This document shows positions 10,816-26,807 of a stretch of DNA of 64,000 bases, one piece after another. The notes beneath the pieces are model-generated. The model was not told where the DNA came from, did no database searches, and worked only from the letters and a program-made list of their open reading frames with translations. The DNA lies in contig ARYC01002517.1 of the NCBI GenBank assembly GCA_000711775.1, positions 1-64,000 on the forward strand, written 5' to 3'. Origin of the DNA: Oxytricha trifallax. Lineage: Eukaryota; Ciliophora; Spirotrichea; Sporadotrichida; Oxytrichidae. Positions within the stretch are counted from its first letter, which is position 1; every line of letters starts with the position of its first letter. Both the position numbers and the translations under genes were made by a program.

Positions 10816-12650
10816 TCATTGATAAATAATTAAATTGAATGCTAATTTACAATTACTTTGTTGACTAACTTACCCCTCTCTTCCCTTACTAATTTAATTG
10901 TGATTTGATTGTGAATTCAACTTTTTGACTCCAATCGCCCTAATAATTGCTTTCATGTCGTCAATAGTAATTTATTCATTATTTGGACTTTATGAACTTA
11001 TTTGTAGTTTATCAATACATTTCTAGATGATTTCATTTAAAATACATAAAATTCTATATAAAGATAAACGTATTAAAATTAAAAACTTTCTTATGAGTGA
11101 AAAAATAGTCATAAAAATATCTAGGCATTTATGTTATTATAATTATGTATGATTTGATTTTTTACTTGACTATCTTCATAAACATCCAAATTTTGTAAAA
11201 CATTTCTAATTAATTTTTACTGTCCCACTAGATATTTATTATTTAAGATTTTATGCATTTATAAGTCAATATTGAATTCTCCTTATGACACAGTAGATTT
11301 ATGTTGTTTAAGTAAATCTTTGTAGAGTTCTAGTAGTTACTCTTCACATTACTCCATAATCTCATTTTCAATCGCTAGTTTGGGATTCAATTACACGAAA
11401 ATGCTCTCTGATGTCTTTTGAGGTTTATCAAGAGAAATTGTTTGGCCAACTATGAAAGAATAATAAAAATAGTATTTAAAGTAATTATCTTGATTTCATC
11501 CTATTTAAGAATTTTATGAACTTATGAAAGTATTAGACAGTAAATCCTTTTACATTGGATACTGCTATAAAACAAATTTCTTAGTATTTTAAACCCCATT
11601 TAGTACTTCACTAAGTTTTTTATTCATGATCCAAAGAGCGTAATAGTCATAAAACTGTTGCTTCAAATCCTAACTTGATTACAGTTTCTTAACTTATCTG
11701 TCAAAAATGGCACTTTTAGTAATTTTTTCAGCTTAGCTAAGAAACTTCTAATGATCAAGCATACCCTTGCATATCATGTTAATTTCTATAATTTCATTTT
11801 CTTACTGCTTTTGTTAAAATACTTGAATTTTCTCCGAGTTTTAACTTCTTACTTATCGAGCTAACATACCTAATTTATTCAAACCTCTTTAAGTTTTATT
11901 TTTAAGAGTGTCTTCCTTTTCAAGTAGCGTTTTCAGCTAAGTTCGACAATCTTTTTTAAGGTCTCTAATTTGATTGAATGCTTGATTTTTAGTTTTTATA
12001 TCAGAGTCATTTTTGTAGATTCTAAATAAGTCTAGAGGCTTATTATTATCCTCTTACAACAATTTCTACTCTTCTATTATAGTTTAACTTATAGACTTAT
12101 CACTTGCTTTAGAAGGAAGTGGTTGCTATTATTTACTTGACTTCTTAAGTATTTCTTTCTTAGGCTTTATACTCTTAGATTTATCAACTTATTTTGACTA
12201 AGGATTAATCCCTTAATTTTGCACATTTTAGATATTGCTATTCACACTCGATGAAGTACTTGTAATCTAACTATTTATCAAAGAATTTTCCTCCCCAAAG
12301 ATACTTGGGTTTATACTCAAAGCTTTATTCAAAATTTTATCAAGTCCACTTAATTTCTTATTAATTTCCTCTTCTAATTTCTTTTCTTATTCCAAACTGA
12401 GCTATTTATCTCTCAACTTTTTGTATTTAAACTCAGTCTCATCGCGGTAATTATCCAAACGATTGTATATTATGTCCTCTAAATTAAGACACAGCTTTTC
12501 TTATAAGAAATTGGCTTGAGAAAATTAAGTTAATTCCTAAGTTAAATATATGCTTGCAGGGTCTTGAAGGGGTTTCGGGGTTAAAGTATTTTAAGCTTTC
12601 TGAGATTTGGAAGATAATGAAGAAGGCTTGATATTTTAATTTCTCTCCAT
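10816..12650 (-). CDS. Coiled-coil protein of unknown function
   Basis: Start ATG 12648-12650 (MERNQNIKPSSLSSKSQK), stop TGA 10816-10818. Roughly 540 residues after IES removal. N-terminal 180 residues are Ser/Lys/Gln-rich with an acidic coiled-coil patch (KKLRDKQLSLEQEKKLEEEI). A long central coiled coil follows (DLFRIYKNDSD... to DLKQQFYDYYALW). The C-terminal part is helical then polar, ending in KLAFNLIIYQ. Two IESs were placed exactly: 11459-11530 between CTTTCATA pointers and 11034-11155 between AAATCAT pointers; both joins keep the frame. No known domain; a structural or cytoskeletal role is a guess. Confidence 0.75.
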
Positions 12651-12738
12651 TGTAAATTTAAATAATTAATGTTTAAAATTAAAGAATATAAATAGAAAGC
12701 TTATCTTGTGCACAGACTAAATTAAAAGTTAAAATTAA

Positions 12739-14687
12739 TCATAAATCGTCAAGATCTTCATCATCACTTTAATGTAAGTTTTTTTATTTTCTTTCAGGAG
12801 GCCTGTTTTTCTCACTAAACTATTATTGATTTTTATTCGAACCACCCTTATTCATTAGTTATTAGTTTTAAGTTTTGTAAATGTAATCGTTTTGATCGTC
12901 TATCTGGACAATATTTTTTAAAATATAAAGGCAGAGTAAAATACTTTTTATTCTTAAGGATATTATAATAATTTAAGTTTCCTAAATAAAATAAGTCCCT
13001 TATATAAAAGAGCTAAGTTGTATTAAATAGGTAGAGAAACGTGGTAATATAGCAATTATTAATATTATTGATTTCTTGATTCTCAATATCATAAAGCCCT
13101 TCTTCTTCACCATCTTCAGATCCATAAGCATCTTAGAAATTGGGAGGGTCTTCATCACCATAATCCTAACTATCATCATATAGTTACTATTGTTGAATGC
13201 CATTTCCACCTTGCAAGTGTTATTGATTGTCTTTTTTACGATTCATCTCCTCATGCTAAATCAATGAGTGTTCATCATCACTATCATTATCCTGTATGAT
13301 CATGTCTTTCATCTGTTCTCGCATCTCCTGCTTATCAATGATCTTAGATTCTTCTAGTGGAGGTAGAGTACCATTAGCCTGAAGTTTCTGTATTTCAGCT
13401 ACTTTCTCAAGATCTAGTTTATTAATAGGCACTAGTTTAGAACTAACCAAAACTTCCTATGGTTTAGGCTTAAACTCAGCGGCTTTGTTCTCTAAAATAC
13501 TTGAGTCCTCCATGTCAAGCATGCGAACCAGTTCTGGGGATCTCTTAATTATTTTAATGAATTAGTGTTCTCTTTCTTAAGCCATTCTAAGTTCATACTT
13601 CATGCGTTTGTTCATTTTGTGGAGTTCTTAATTTTACTCATAGAGCACATTGAGCTCTCTTGCAAACTTCTTTATGTCGTTTTCTGTGTACAAATTTTCC
13701 AGCTCTTTCTCAAAAGTCTCCTGCATTAGTAAAATAACTTATTCTCTCTCTTCTAGCTTTTTCTCTAGCTTGTCTTTATTTTATCTCTATGTTTAGCTGT
13801 ACTCTTAAGCCATTTTTAGTTTCTCTTTGTTAAACTGATTTTCTTTGAGAAGTTTATCATAGTCTTACTTTAAAATTTCGTAGGCTGATGGACTTATATT
13901 TTGTTAAGTGTTTTTCTAAGATTACATAAGTTTAAATTGGTCGTTGTACACTTTGAAACATTCACTTATGAGATCCCTCATTGATGGGCAGTCTGGATCT
14001 AAAATATAGGCATCTTCAGTTAGTTTTTATAAGAATTAATAAAATTCCTCCAAAAGTTTATCCTTCTCTTGAGTACTGTTTTGATTTAATTTTTCAATGA
14101 AGAGATTAAGATCATTTCTATAGGATTTCACCTTAATGTTAACTTTGCTTGTTCTTTATTTTTCAAAGGATGTCTACAGATCAATCAGTTATTCTTAGAA
14201 TCAACTAAATGTAAATTGATTATTTATAGTTATAAATGCCTTGGTCAACAGTTTCTGGTCTATAGTTTGCCTACTCAATTTCTTGCTGCTACTATTAAAC
14301 CTGATTTTCAAGTTAATTTATTCTCATCTATTGCTCAAGCATTTACTAATTGTACATTTCATCATCCAATGACTGTATGTTCAAAGAGCTCTTAACTTAT
14401 GATTAAGCTCTCTTTTTATTAAGTTTTTTGCTAGACCCTTGCAAGCCACCATTATTACTCGAATGTGAAGCCTGCTTTTTACTTCCTTGACTATTCGCAG
14501 TTTCCCTCTTTGTTAAGCTAACTGCATTTCTACCCGTAACCTTTTACGTATTGCTTAAATGTCTGCGGTCAGTAGATTAGTTCTTTCTTTTGTGATTGCT
14601 TAATTGATAATAGTACTGGTTAGTGTCCTGCATAGTTGCTGCTGCATCGTAAGAAAGTTAGTTCATGTGACCGTTTTGAGTGTACAT
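12739..14687 (-). CDS. Coiled-coil protein of unknown function
   Basis: Start ATG 14685-14687 (MYTQNGHMNQLSYDAAATMQ), stop TGA 12739-12741, C-terminus SDDEDLDDL. A polar N-terminal 100 residues lead into a Gln-rich coiled coil (MYNQQMLEQQMRINQLENQV) and a long helical region (about 14060-13450) with KMNKRMKYELRMAQEREHQF. An acidic tail follows. One IES lies between about 13060 and 12860, with MNKGGSNKNQQQ on its far side. A frame change near 14230 was not resolved (short IES, intron or lesion). Start lies 1 nt past the TGA of the upstream gene on the same strand. Confidence 0.65.
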
Positions 14688-14688
14688 A

Positions 14689-17600
14689 TCAAGTTAGGGA
14701 TATTTAAATTATAAAATTAATGTAAAATTAAAATTTAAAAGGATTGACAAGATGGGCGACTTAAGTTATTGGTTACTACTTGAGATTTTGAAGAATTTGT
14801 GCTTATTGATCTTGTGTGTGATTTAAAGTCTACAAGTAATTTGAAAAGCTATTTTTAAAACCTGCATTAACAGAGTTCATATTTTGAGCTTTTTAAAACT
14901 TGCTATTTTAATGGAAAAATTTCAATAAATTGGATTAATTTCCACTGAGCTACTAATTATATGGAGATTTAATCTTGAGATTATTTTAGGTGATAGAGAA
15001 ATTCTTCTTGATTGCTTTTGATCTAGATGAACTTTTCTAATCTCTTAGTTGAGACTATGGTTAATCACCAACACTTTACTAACTTTTCATTAGCCATTAC
15101 TATTAATTCATTAGTAGCTATTATTTCAGAGATCGCTATTTTGGAGAAAGCGATTGCTTATTAGATTCGTTTCTAGGCATGTTATTGAAATTCAGCTACT
15201 CTTTTGGTGATTCAAGGTTTTATTATATCATGTTCTAAATTCTATCTTATGTCTTTTAAGACCTCTTAGATGAATCCTATCTTATTGATATCGACTTGTC
15301 ATCTTTTTCGTAGCTTTGTTTCATGTTTTATTCATGAATCATATTGTTAATAATTTTAAAGTTCTTCTTTGTATTACCGCTAGTTAACTGATTCTTACTA
15401 AAGATCGAAGTAGTAAATTAGTTGTCTCCGGCACCAAAATTCTTTGTACTTAAAGGCATTATAAGTTTAAGATCTAAACCGTTTATTTGACCTCCAATTT
15501 ACTGGGGCTACTATTTATGGCCTTCTGTAGAGTAGATCTCTTGAAAAGTACCACCATTAGAGCTAAAATTTTGGATGGCACTACCACTGCTATCTAAGAC
15601 TATGTTTGTTATACCTTAAGACCCAATTGAGTTATTGTCATGTTAAGCTCTTTTCAGTTTTATATTTTGTAAAAGTAGGTTTTTCTGGCCAATATTTGAA
15701 GTGACTTATCTTTAAGAAGTCATTTGAGTAGAAGTACTAATGTTATATTTAATTAATAAATAATATTCTCAAAATTATGTTATCAAACTGTTACTTCGAT
15801 ACAGTACCTTGATTAGAATTATGATTGAAAATTGGCTTTGTCTTTGAGTTTTATAATGATATACCATTTTTAACTTGAAGTCCAGGTCCCTAAATGGTAT
15901 TTTATAAGGAGTCTTAGAAATTCCTCTTATTATTTTTTGGTGTTATTTAATTGTAGAACCCAGCTATATTTTGAGATGCTGAATTAGGAATTTGACCCAA
16001 TTGCATCATATTTTAAACTTACTACTATGAGTTTATCCCATTTTAGCCATTCCCACTTGAGATTTATTGCGATGATAAATTAGGATTATTGTTATTATTT
16101 GAATTGTGATTAGAAGCATACAAATGCGCAGCTGAAGCGGGATGAATTTGTTTCTTAGTTAAATGATTTTTATTAGTTGGCAACTATGCTTAATTTTAGA
16201 TGAAGTTCTAACCTGAGTGAGCTGATGACTTGGAATTGGAGTCTTAAGAGTATTTAGAAGCTGTTGTCTGATAAAAATTTGAGCTGTTTTTCAGGTGCAA
16301 TGGAGCATGTGAGGAATTGCTATACTACAAATTTTAAGAAGAATATTGATCAAGTGCTAGAGAATTAGCCACTTAGCTCGTTGGATTGTTAATATTTTGA
16401 ACTCTCTTAGGAGACGCTGTGCTTGAAATACCGTTGGGATAAGCATATTACAATTTTTGCATTTATTAAGCAGTTTAGGATTAAAATTAGTTTGAACTAT
16501 GCCTGTGATCGATTGTTGATAACTATTACTTTTCATCACTACGTTATTGCTTTGTTTTCTTCTAAAACCAGAAATTATTAGAAGAAAAATATATAAATTC
16601 AAAACTTACCTTCGATGAACCAATTCGATTTGTGCTTGTCTAATTTTTTTATTTTTAAGGCGAGATAGTGTCCTGTAAGTCATTCACATTCATGGGCATG
16701 TCTCTTTTAATATACTGCTATTGTGGATTTTACATTTATTTATATCTTAACCTTGATTAATAAGTCTTTCTTAATAGCATAAATTAATCATAAACTTATC
16801 ATTTTTAATTTTCTGTAGATTTGCATTCTATGCCTATGAGCTCATATACTACTATTGCATTTACATTTATTGCATCTACTATTAACTCAACTGCTATTAT
16901 TGAGACTACTATTATGCAAACGTAAATTGGTGTGAATTTTAGAACTACCCATAGTTGTTATTTGGATTGCCATTATTTTGTTAGCTCGAATTGGATGGAT
17001 GCAGCATTTAAGCATTCGCATTATTATGCTGTTATTAATGAGGGAATAAGTTAGAAGCCATTCTTAATTTTCAATTATATTTTCAATTAAAAGGTAGTAG
17101 TACTAAAATCACGATAAATGCAATTATATTGTATAAAGTTCGTTAGAAATTAACATTAAAGTTATTTAAATTAATAATTTCTTAAATCTTTGCTATTCTT
17201 GTGATGACTTTATTATAAATTTGAATTAGAAAAATAAAGAAATTTTTTAATGTTATTTAATTAAGATTGATGTATTTTTCACATAAAATAGGCTCTATAA
17301 TTTTATTCGCTTAATTTTTTTATTATTGTTTTACATAACTATAGAGGAGGATTATCGAATACATAAAACTTACCTTTTCTGTTTGTGTTTGTGTTAAAAT
17401 TGTAAGGATTACCCGTATTTTAATTTGTTGAAATAAATGGATTTTACAATGTGAATTTAGGTTTAGTATCAAATTATTGACTATTTTTACTATATAATTT
17501 CTTTGACTCCCTGATATTTTTAAAAACAATAAAAAAATGGTAGGAATTACTTATATAATATTTGATTTATTTAAAAAATATGAAAAAAATAAAGTAAAAA

Positions 17601-18332
17601 TATATTTTATATATCTATGATATTTTCGAGATCAATTACATCAACTTAAGAGTTTTAAGAATTTTAATCATTATTTTATTGAATTCTTTCCTATTGTAGA
17701 TCTTCAGCAAATATCAAATTAATTTATATTATGTAGTTTAACATCATATTTATTTTATTATATTAAAGCAAAATAATTATTTGGTCTTAGACGCTTGCTA
17801 CTGCCTTATGACAAATCATTCTAGTTTTTCCTTTATATATGCCCATCACTCTTTTTGCTGCTAATTGAAGATTTCTTGTGTGAAAGTCTTTGATTATTAA
17901 TTTTTAAGTTTATAAGTCTGTGCTTTGTCGTATTATGTGAATTGTAATGATTAATACTAAATATATTTAAATAGTATACATTACATTTATCAAATAAGTA
18001 TAATTATATCAAAAAACTAATGATTTGATATAACTATTAAAGAAAATAAGAACTATAAATAGATAAAAATTAAATGGGTAATTTAATCAAATTAAAGTAA
18101 ATGAATTGTAAATAATTAAAAATTCATTAATACTATGCTTAGCTGAGGAATTCTTTGAAGATGAATATGAGTTGATTTCTTGCTGTAGTTTGTCCAGAGC
18201 AACTTCCTAATTTTCAAGATCATCTCCTCCATCATTAATCAAATTATCTAACTAATTTTCTCTAATTATTCTGTCTTAATTTATATCTGCTTGTAAATCA
18301 ATTTTATATACAAAAGTTTGGGAATGAACCAT
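14689..18332 (-). CDS. Large Gln/Asn/Ser-rich low-complexity protein
   Basis: Start ATG 18330-18332 (MVHSQTFVYKIDLQADINQD), last in-frame TGA 14689-14691. Segments at about 18332-18126, 17959-17780, 17525-17370, 17090-16800 and 16600-14700. The first IES (17960-18135) is flanked by TAGTATTAAT pointers and keeps the frame. The segment at 17090-16800 is strongly Gln/Asn-rich and prion-like (HQFTFAQQQSQQQQLSQQQM). The last segment is Ser/Asn/Gly-rich (LDSSGSAIQNFSSNGGTF). About 900 residues. No domain recognised; the extreme C-terminal 30 residues may be non-coding read-through. Confidence 0.65.
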
Positions 18333-18389
18333 TAAATTTTATTTAAGTTCTCCATTATTATTTTGAAAAATTATATAAAAATTATATAT

Positions 18390-18800
18390 ATTTTGTATAA
18401 TCACGATGACTCTGGATGGATGATCTTTATGAGCCTCGCTCTAGGAAATGCCTGAAGAACTGTCTCTAATTCGATTAATCACTGTTGCTTTGTAATGAAT
18501 TTGAATGTGCTTAAGATTTGTAAATATTAATGAAAATCATAAATAGCAATTTAACAATTCTATATCACTGTACTAAACTTCAATGATAATATAAAAATAG
18601 TCAGATGTGTTGAGGCTGTATGTGATGCAAAGACTGCAATCAGAGTCACAGTCTCTCTCTTCCGCACTACTATAAGAGCACTCCGAGTTCCCCCCCTCAT
18701 CTGAAGAGTTACTGTCGCCTTAATTTTTGCTTGTAAAAATATCTGGGACGTAAGACACTGCTATGGTTTTAAGTTGAGAAAATAAGGTAAATGGCCACAT
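18390..18800 (-). CDS. Small Cys/Asp-rich protein of unknown function
   Basis: Start ATG 18798-18800 (MWPFTLFSQLKTIAVSYVPD), followed by an acidic, Cys-containing stretch (SAEERDCDSDCSLCITYSLN). A second segment at about 18540-18400 (KSQAHSNSLQSNSDQ...) joins in frame through a short ATATT repeat. The 3' end is unclear: the frame runs on into the start of the next gene before meeting TGA, so the true last segment may be elsewhere. No family recognised. Confidence 0.4.
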
Positions 18801-19106
18801 GATTATTGAGGTATTTCTTTTTGTAAAATATAAAAGTACAAATAATTATATATAAATATACAAATTTGAAATTTAAATTTTGCATATACTGTGATTTCAC
18901 TTGAAAATAACTCTAAATGAAAAAATCTATACAAACCTCAGCAAAAATAAACATAATATGCTCATTAAATTAAAGAATATTATATCATAGTAATACTTTA
19001 AAAGATATATTGAATGGATACTTTGCAGTAGCATAGTTGTTTAAATATGAAAATGTTAAATTTTATTTGTAATTAATTAAATATATTTACACAAATATTA
19101 ATAATA

Positions 19107-22100
19107 ATGAGCTCAAGGCCCAAGGGAGTATCCACTGCCAATCCCACTGTTAATCGTAGAAATGCTAAAGCCACTCTGAGTTTATAAACTCAAAAGAAAC
19201 TATAACACTCTTTAATTATTTTTAAAAATAATAATGTATCTTGTAGATATATTAATATAAAGTATTATTGCATGAGTTTATATTTTAAAAGATTATAAAG
19301 AAGTTGCTTTATTTTATTGCAAAACAAGAACAATAAAACGAATTACAGAGACAATTCCTGGCTTCAAACGAAAACGTGGAGCCCTACTCATTGTTTTAAA
19401 GAATCGACAGAAATGAAGATAGTTTCGTAACTAGCGTTGATTTGCTTAATTTCCTGAGAGATAATGGAGTCCATAACATTACTGAAGCAGTTTTAATATT
19501 TGATATGTTACAATGATTTCATCTCAATTTATAAATATTTGCTCTTAATTTTAACTGTGTTGAAGCAGACTGCTACTATGTTGTGAAATTCTTCGATTCA
19601 GATACTGATGGTCGCTTGAGCTATCCAGATTTCATGCAATTATTACTGCCATGTGATAATCCTACACTCAGAGCGCAAGCCACTCAAAGACCTAATGTTT
19701 ATATAAGCAAGTTCGATTATTTAACTCTTGATGTCGAAAGGGATTTAACTAAGCTAATTAATAATATCTTATCATAAATCTAATCTAGAGGTGCTATGAA
19801 AATACCTAGTTTTTGGGAGTGTCAAATTAGTAAATATTACGTTTGATTAAGCTGATAATTTCTGAAATCGACATGCATCGTAAAAGCGAAAAACTAAAAC
19901 AACAAATCGAGAGTGCTCTAGACTACTCAGAAGAGGCAGTATATGCAGCTGTGGATGACTGGGGTTATGGCTTTGTAGATGCCAGAAATCTCAAGAGCTT
20001 TTTCAGAAACAACAAATATAAGGCTACTGATGAAGACTGCATTCAATAATATTAATACTATGCCTTTGATTAATAATATGAATTTTATAATATAATTAGG
20101 AAGATATTAGGTTACATTTTAATCTTATTCTATATTATTTTTTTATATTTATAAAATCTTTATAGCTCAGAATGAAAAATTTTTGTAATTATCAAAGTTT
20201 TGCAATAATTACTGCAAACAAATAACATGCAAGAAAATATTAACATATTTTGTGGATTGCTATTATAAGAAGACTTGATTTGGATGCTGATAGCAAACTC
20301 ACAAAAGAAGAATTCCTGAATGGTTTGAAAGCTCAAGAGCCCTACAGCAAAATGATTGTGAGAGAATAAATGGCTAAAAAAGAAGAGCTTATGAGGATTA
20401 TAATATTCATTATTAATTAATCTGTATCAGAATAAAATGAAGCATTTAAAAATATCTAGAATTTCCTCTTTTATTCGTCCATATTAACTAAAAAGACATA
20501 ATGAAAATCTAATTTTATTATAAGAAACAGAACGTAGCTGATGTGTAGAAAGGTAGAAGAATAAATAAAAAAGCAGAGGAAGGACCCTAAGAAAACGCTG
20601 TCTAAATTCAGGCATTAGACAGATCTTACAAAGAAGTACTAAGCACATCTCCATTGAATTAAATATATTTTCAACATACTCCGATATTAAATATCACAAA
20701 TAAAGCTAAATAAATATTTGGGGGGGAAGTTTCCTGCACTTTTTTTTAATTTTATATTTTATTTCTTTTTTTGATTAAATTTATCTTTACTACAACTATC
20801 AACCAACTTCAGGACCAATTTCATTGTTATAATTATACTAATTTATTAATCAATAGTCAATATCTATCTTCAGATTCCAAAAACTCTGACATTTTTCTTC
20901 TGATAATTTTAGGTTCTGTCACTTAAATTTTATATTGCTTTACTATAGTAATTTCTAATATTATATTCACTGTTCGTGTAATTCTGATTCAATTTATCTT
21001 ATTCTTACCATGCCTCTATAATGTTAGACTGTATTTCTTGAGCTAATTCAATGATGAACAATATGCTCTTAATATTGAATGGGTCATAAAAATATTAAAT
21101 TTGTTTATTTATGTAAAAATTTATTAAATTTAACATAAAGAAAAAAACAGTGCAGGAAACTTCCTCGAGTGCAGGAAACTTCCCCCTCCCCAAATATTTG
21201 TAGTTCTCTAAATTTTTAACCATTGAAAAAGAGAGTGCAGTTAGATTTATATGGAGACCCAAAGTTCTTCGATAAATCTCCATCCCCTAACGCACATAAT
21301 AAATCAACAATTTCCAGAAATAACTAGAGTTTTGGTACTCCAAATAAATCTGCAAAGAAATCCATGATAAATCGCAATTAATCGCCAATAAATGTGTTTA
21401 AATAGAAATCTACAATGAATAGTAGCTAAATTAATATGTTAAATAATTAGGAGTTTTATAAAAACAATGGATCTTAGTTTTTATTTTATGTATAAAATCT
21501 TTTAATGAGATTTAATGAAAAGTACCAATGGATTCGATAAAACAAATGCAACTCAATCCCCAAATAGACTTCAACAATCCTCTTCATTTAAAACCCCAAA
21601 TAAAAACATGCTTGATTCAAATGCAGACTTTGGAACTATTAATATGATGAAATAGTCAAATGCAAGTGATTAATAATATTTATATAAGCGTTAATTTCTG
21701 TTGACTATCATGCTCATTGCTTTTTTATGCGAAGGTTTTAAATATGATTCCTACAATCCCACACAATTAGAATTAAGCATGGTAAATTTATTCAGGGAGC
21801 AACTAGAATTAGAGAAAAGACTTGAAAGAGTGAAAATTGACCTCACTCTCAGAACTGACTTCAACCTACAATATAATTCACAGTAATTTTTAGGAATTCA
21901 TAGTTCATTGAAGTATTTACTTATAATTGACGCTTTTAGAATATTTGACTCTGAGGGGAAAGGCTGGATTACACCGTAGGAAGTTAAAGAAAGTCTTTCG
22001 CTTTATGGTGTTTTCGCAAACATAGATGACTTGAATTTATATTTCTCCCGCTATGACAAGGATGAAGATGGAAAGTTGAAATATAGCGAGTTTTGCGATA

Positions 22101-22888
22101 GTTTCCTGCCCACTGATGCTTTTCATGCTAGTTTACTTGCTAAACTTTAAATTAAAAAGAATGTGAATGTATTTTCACTCAATCAATTCATTATAGACAA
22201 TTAAAAATGGACAAAATCAATAAATAAAAGTTTAAGAAAGCACCACTACATATGTATCACAATTAAATGCAGAGAGATAAGGCTTTTTATCCTGAAACCA
22301 GAGATATTTTCATTACTTGTTGATTTTATTATCAATATTTATATATTAAAAAGCATTTAAGATCCCAATCATAGTAAATATTATAAGGTTTTTTATTTTT
22401 CTTATTTAACTATATTGTTGGAACATTCACTTGCAAAATGAAAGTGAAGCTGAGAAATTAAGACTATAAATCAGTTCTAAGTACGGCTTCAACGCCTATC
22501 AATGTTTCCAAGTTATTGATAATAAAGGTGACGGCTTCATTGATAAAGAAGAGGTAAGATCTTAGTTATTTTATATTTATATATCCTATAGATCAAGGAT
22601 ATCCTGATTATAGTAAATATTTTTTTATTTTTTTTACTAGTTGATAAATAAATCTTATCATATAACCACCCACATTTATAATTGATTATTTCAAAATATT
22701 GATAGAAATACAATAACTTAATTCTTTATGTATCAAATTATAAGTACAACTTGTATGTAAGCGAGAAGGAGATATGCGCATTAATTGATAGATACGACCG
22801 CAAACGCGATGGAAGAATTACATATTCAGAATTTTCACATGAAATTAGTCCTAAAACCATGTCTAATTTAGGCGTTTCTTAAAATTGA
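19107..22888 (+). CDS. Multi-EF-hand calcium-binding protein
   Basis: Start ATG 19107 (MSSRPKGVSTANPTVNRRNA), stop TGA 22886-22888, about a dozen linear segments. EF-hand loops seen in order: RIDRNEDSFVTSVDL (degenerate), DSDTDGRLSYPDF (canonical), DDWGYGFVDARNL, DLDADSKLTKEEF, then after a Ser/Asn-rich linker DSEGKGWITPQEV, DKDEDGKLKYSEF, DNKGDGFIDKEE and DRKRDGRITYSEF. Pointers placed: TGAAGCAG (IES 19491-19568), TAAGCT (19756-19853), CCATTGAA (20659-21227), CAATGGAT (21473-21533). Resembles the large EF-hand proteins common in ciliates. Partners unknown; calcium-dependent cortical or ciliary role is inference. Confidence 0.85.
20712..21199. mobile_element. MITE-like element, copy B, inside an IES
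   Basis: About 488 bp, non-coding. Left end AAATATTT-G7-AAGTTTCCTGCAC. Right end is inverted and present twice in a row: GTGCAGGAAACTTCCTCGA, then GTGCAGGAAACTTCCCC with CTCCCCAAATATTT. AAATATTT is palindromic and may be target duplication or part of the repeat. The whole copy lies in the 569-bp IES between CCATTGAA pointers of the EF-hand gene. Confidence 0.7.
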
Positions 22889-23160
22889 AGAATATTTATG
22901 AGTAATAGTTTCAAATGAACCAATGAGACATTGAAAAATTATTGAAAAGTTTCATTTTGATCATGAATATTATGTTTGCATATGAAGTAAATAATGGCTA
23001 TTATGCTGTTTTTATTAAGAATATTAGATTGCTAATAATAGGGGAAAGGGATATAGAAATCTTATAAAAGTATGATTATACAATGCTTTTACTGCAAAAT
23101 TAACAGTTAAAATAGAGTAATTGTATTAAATTTAGAAATATGAAAGTAGAATAAAACAAA

Positions 23161-26224
<3,064 letters not shown>

Positions 26225-26807
26225 ATAAAAGACGTTTGAAAATTAATACATCCGTAAATTATAATATTAATTTTACTATAAATGCAGTTCTTACAACCAA
26301 TATATATTTATTGAAAGTCATTATTAGCAATCTAATATTAATAATTTAAGCTGTGTATTAATCAGCAATAATCAGAGTATAAAATAAAAATTGGTATATC
26401 TGTAGGATTACTCCATATTTTAGTAATAAAGCAATCAATTAATATTAAAAAGAACATCCCTAAAAATAAAAATGCAAGGTGTCCCCTCTGTTATTAGATT
26501 AAGTAAGCACCAATAAATTTTGCATTCAAAAAGTCATATCTTTTCTATTTGGTATAAACTTCAATTGATTTATAGAGTAATCAAAGCCAAACTAAGATGT
26601 GAGAAACTTGTTTGATAGGAAAACTTATATGAAAGATAATTCTGAACATGATAATTAGGAACCACCATCTCCCAGACTTTAAAACATCAATTCACATAGA
26701 ATTAAAAAAGGAGCTTTTATGTTATATTTTAACAATTTCACTTTTCTTGGGATTTAATATACACCCTTTTTATAGAATTGTTTATGGTACGTATATCCCT
26801 TATCCCT
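26225..26807. other. Spacer between PLK and the SUMO protease gene
   Basis: AT-rich. An apparent ORF at 26648-26839 is out of frame with the real start at 26808 and is not supported. Nothing else seen. Confidence 0.5.

Noticed and set aside
12568-12590. GGGGTTTCGGGG resembling a telomere repeat
   Set aside because: It codes TPKPLQDP in the coiled-coil gene on the minus strand; not a transposon end.
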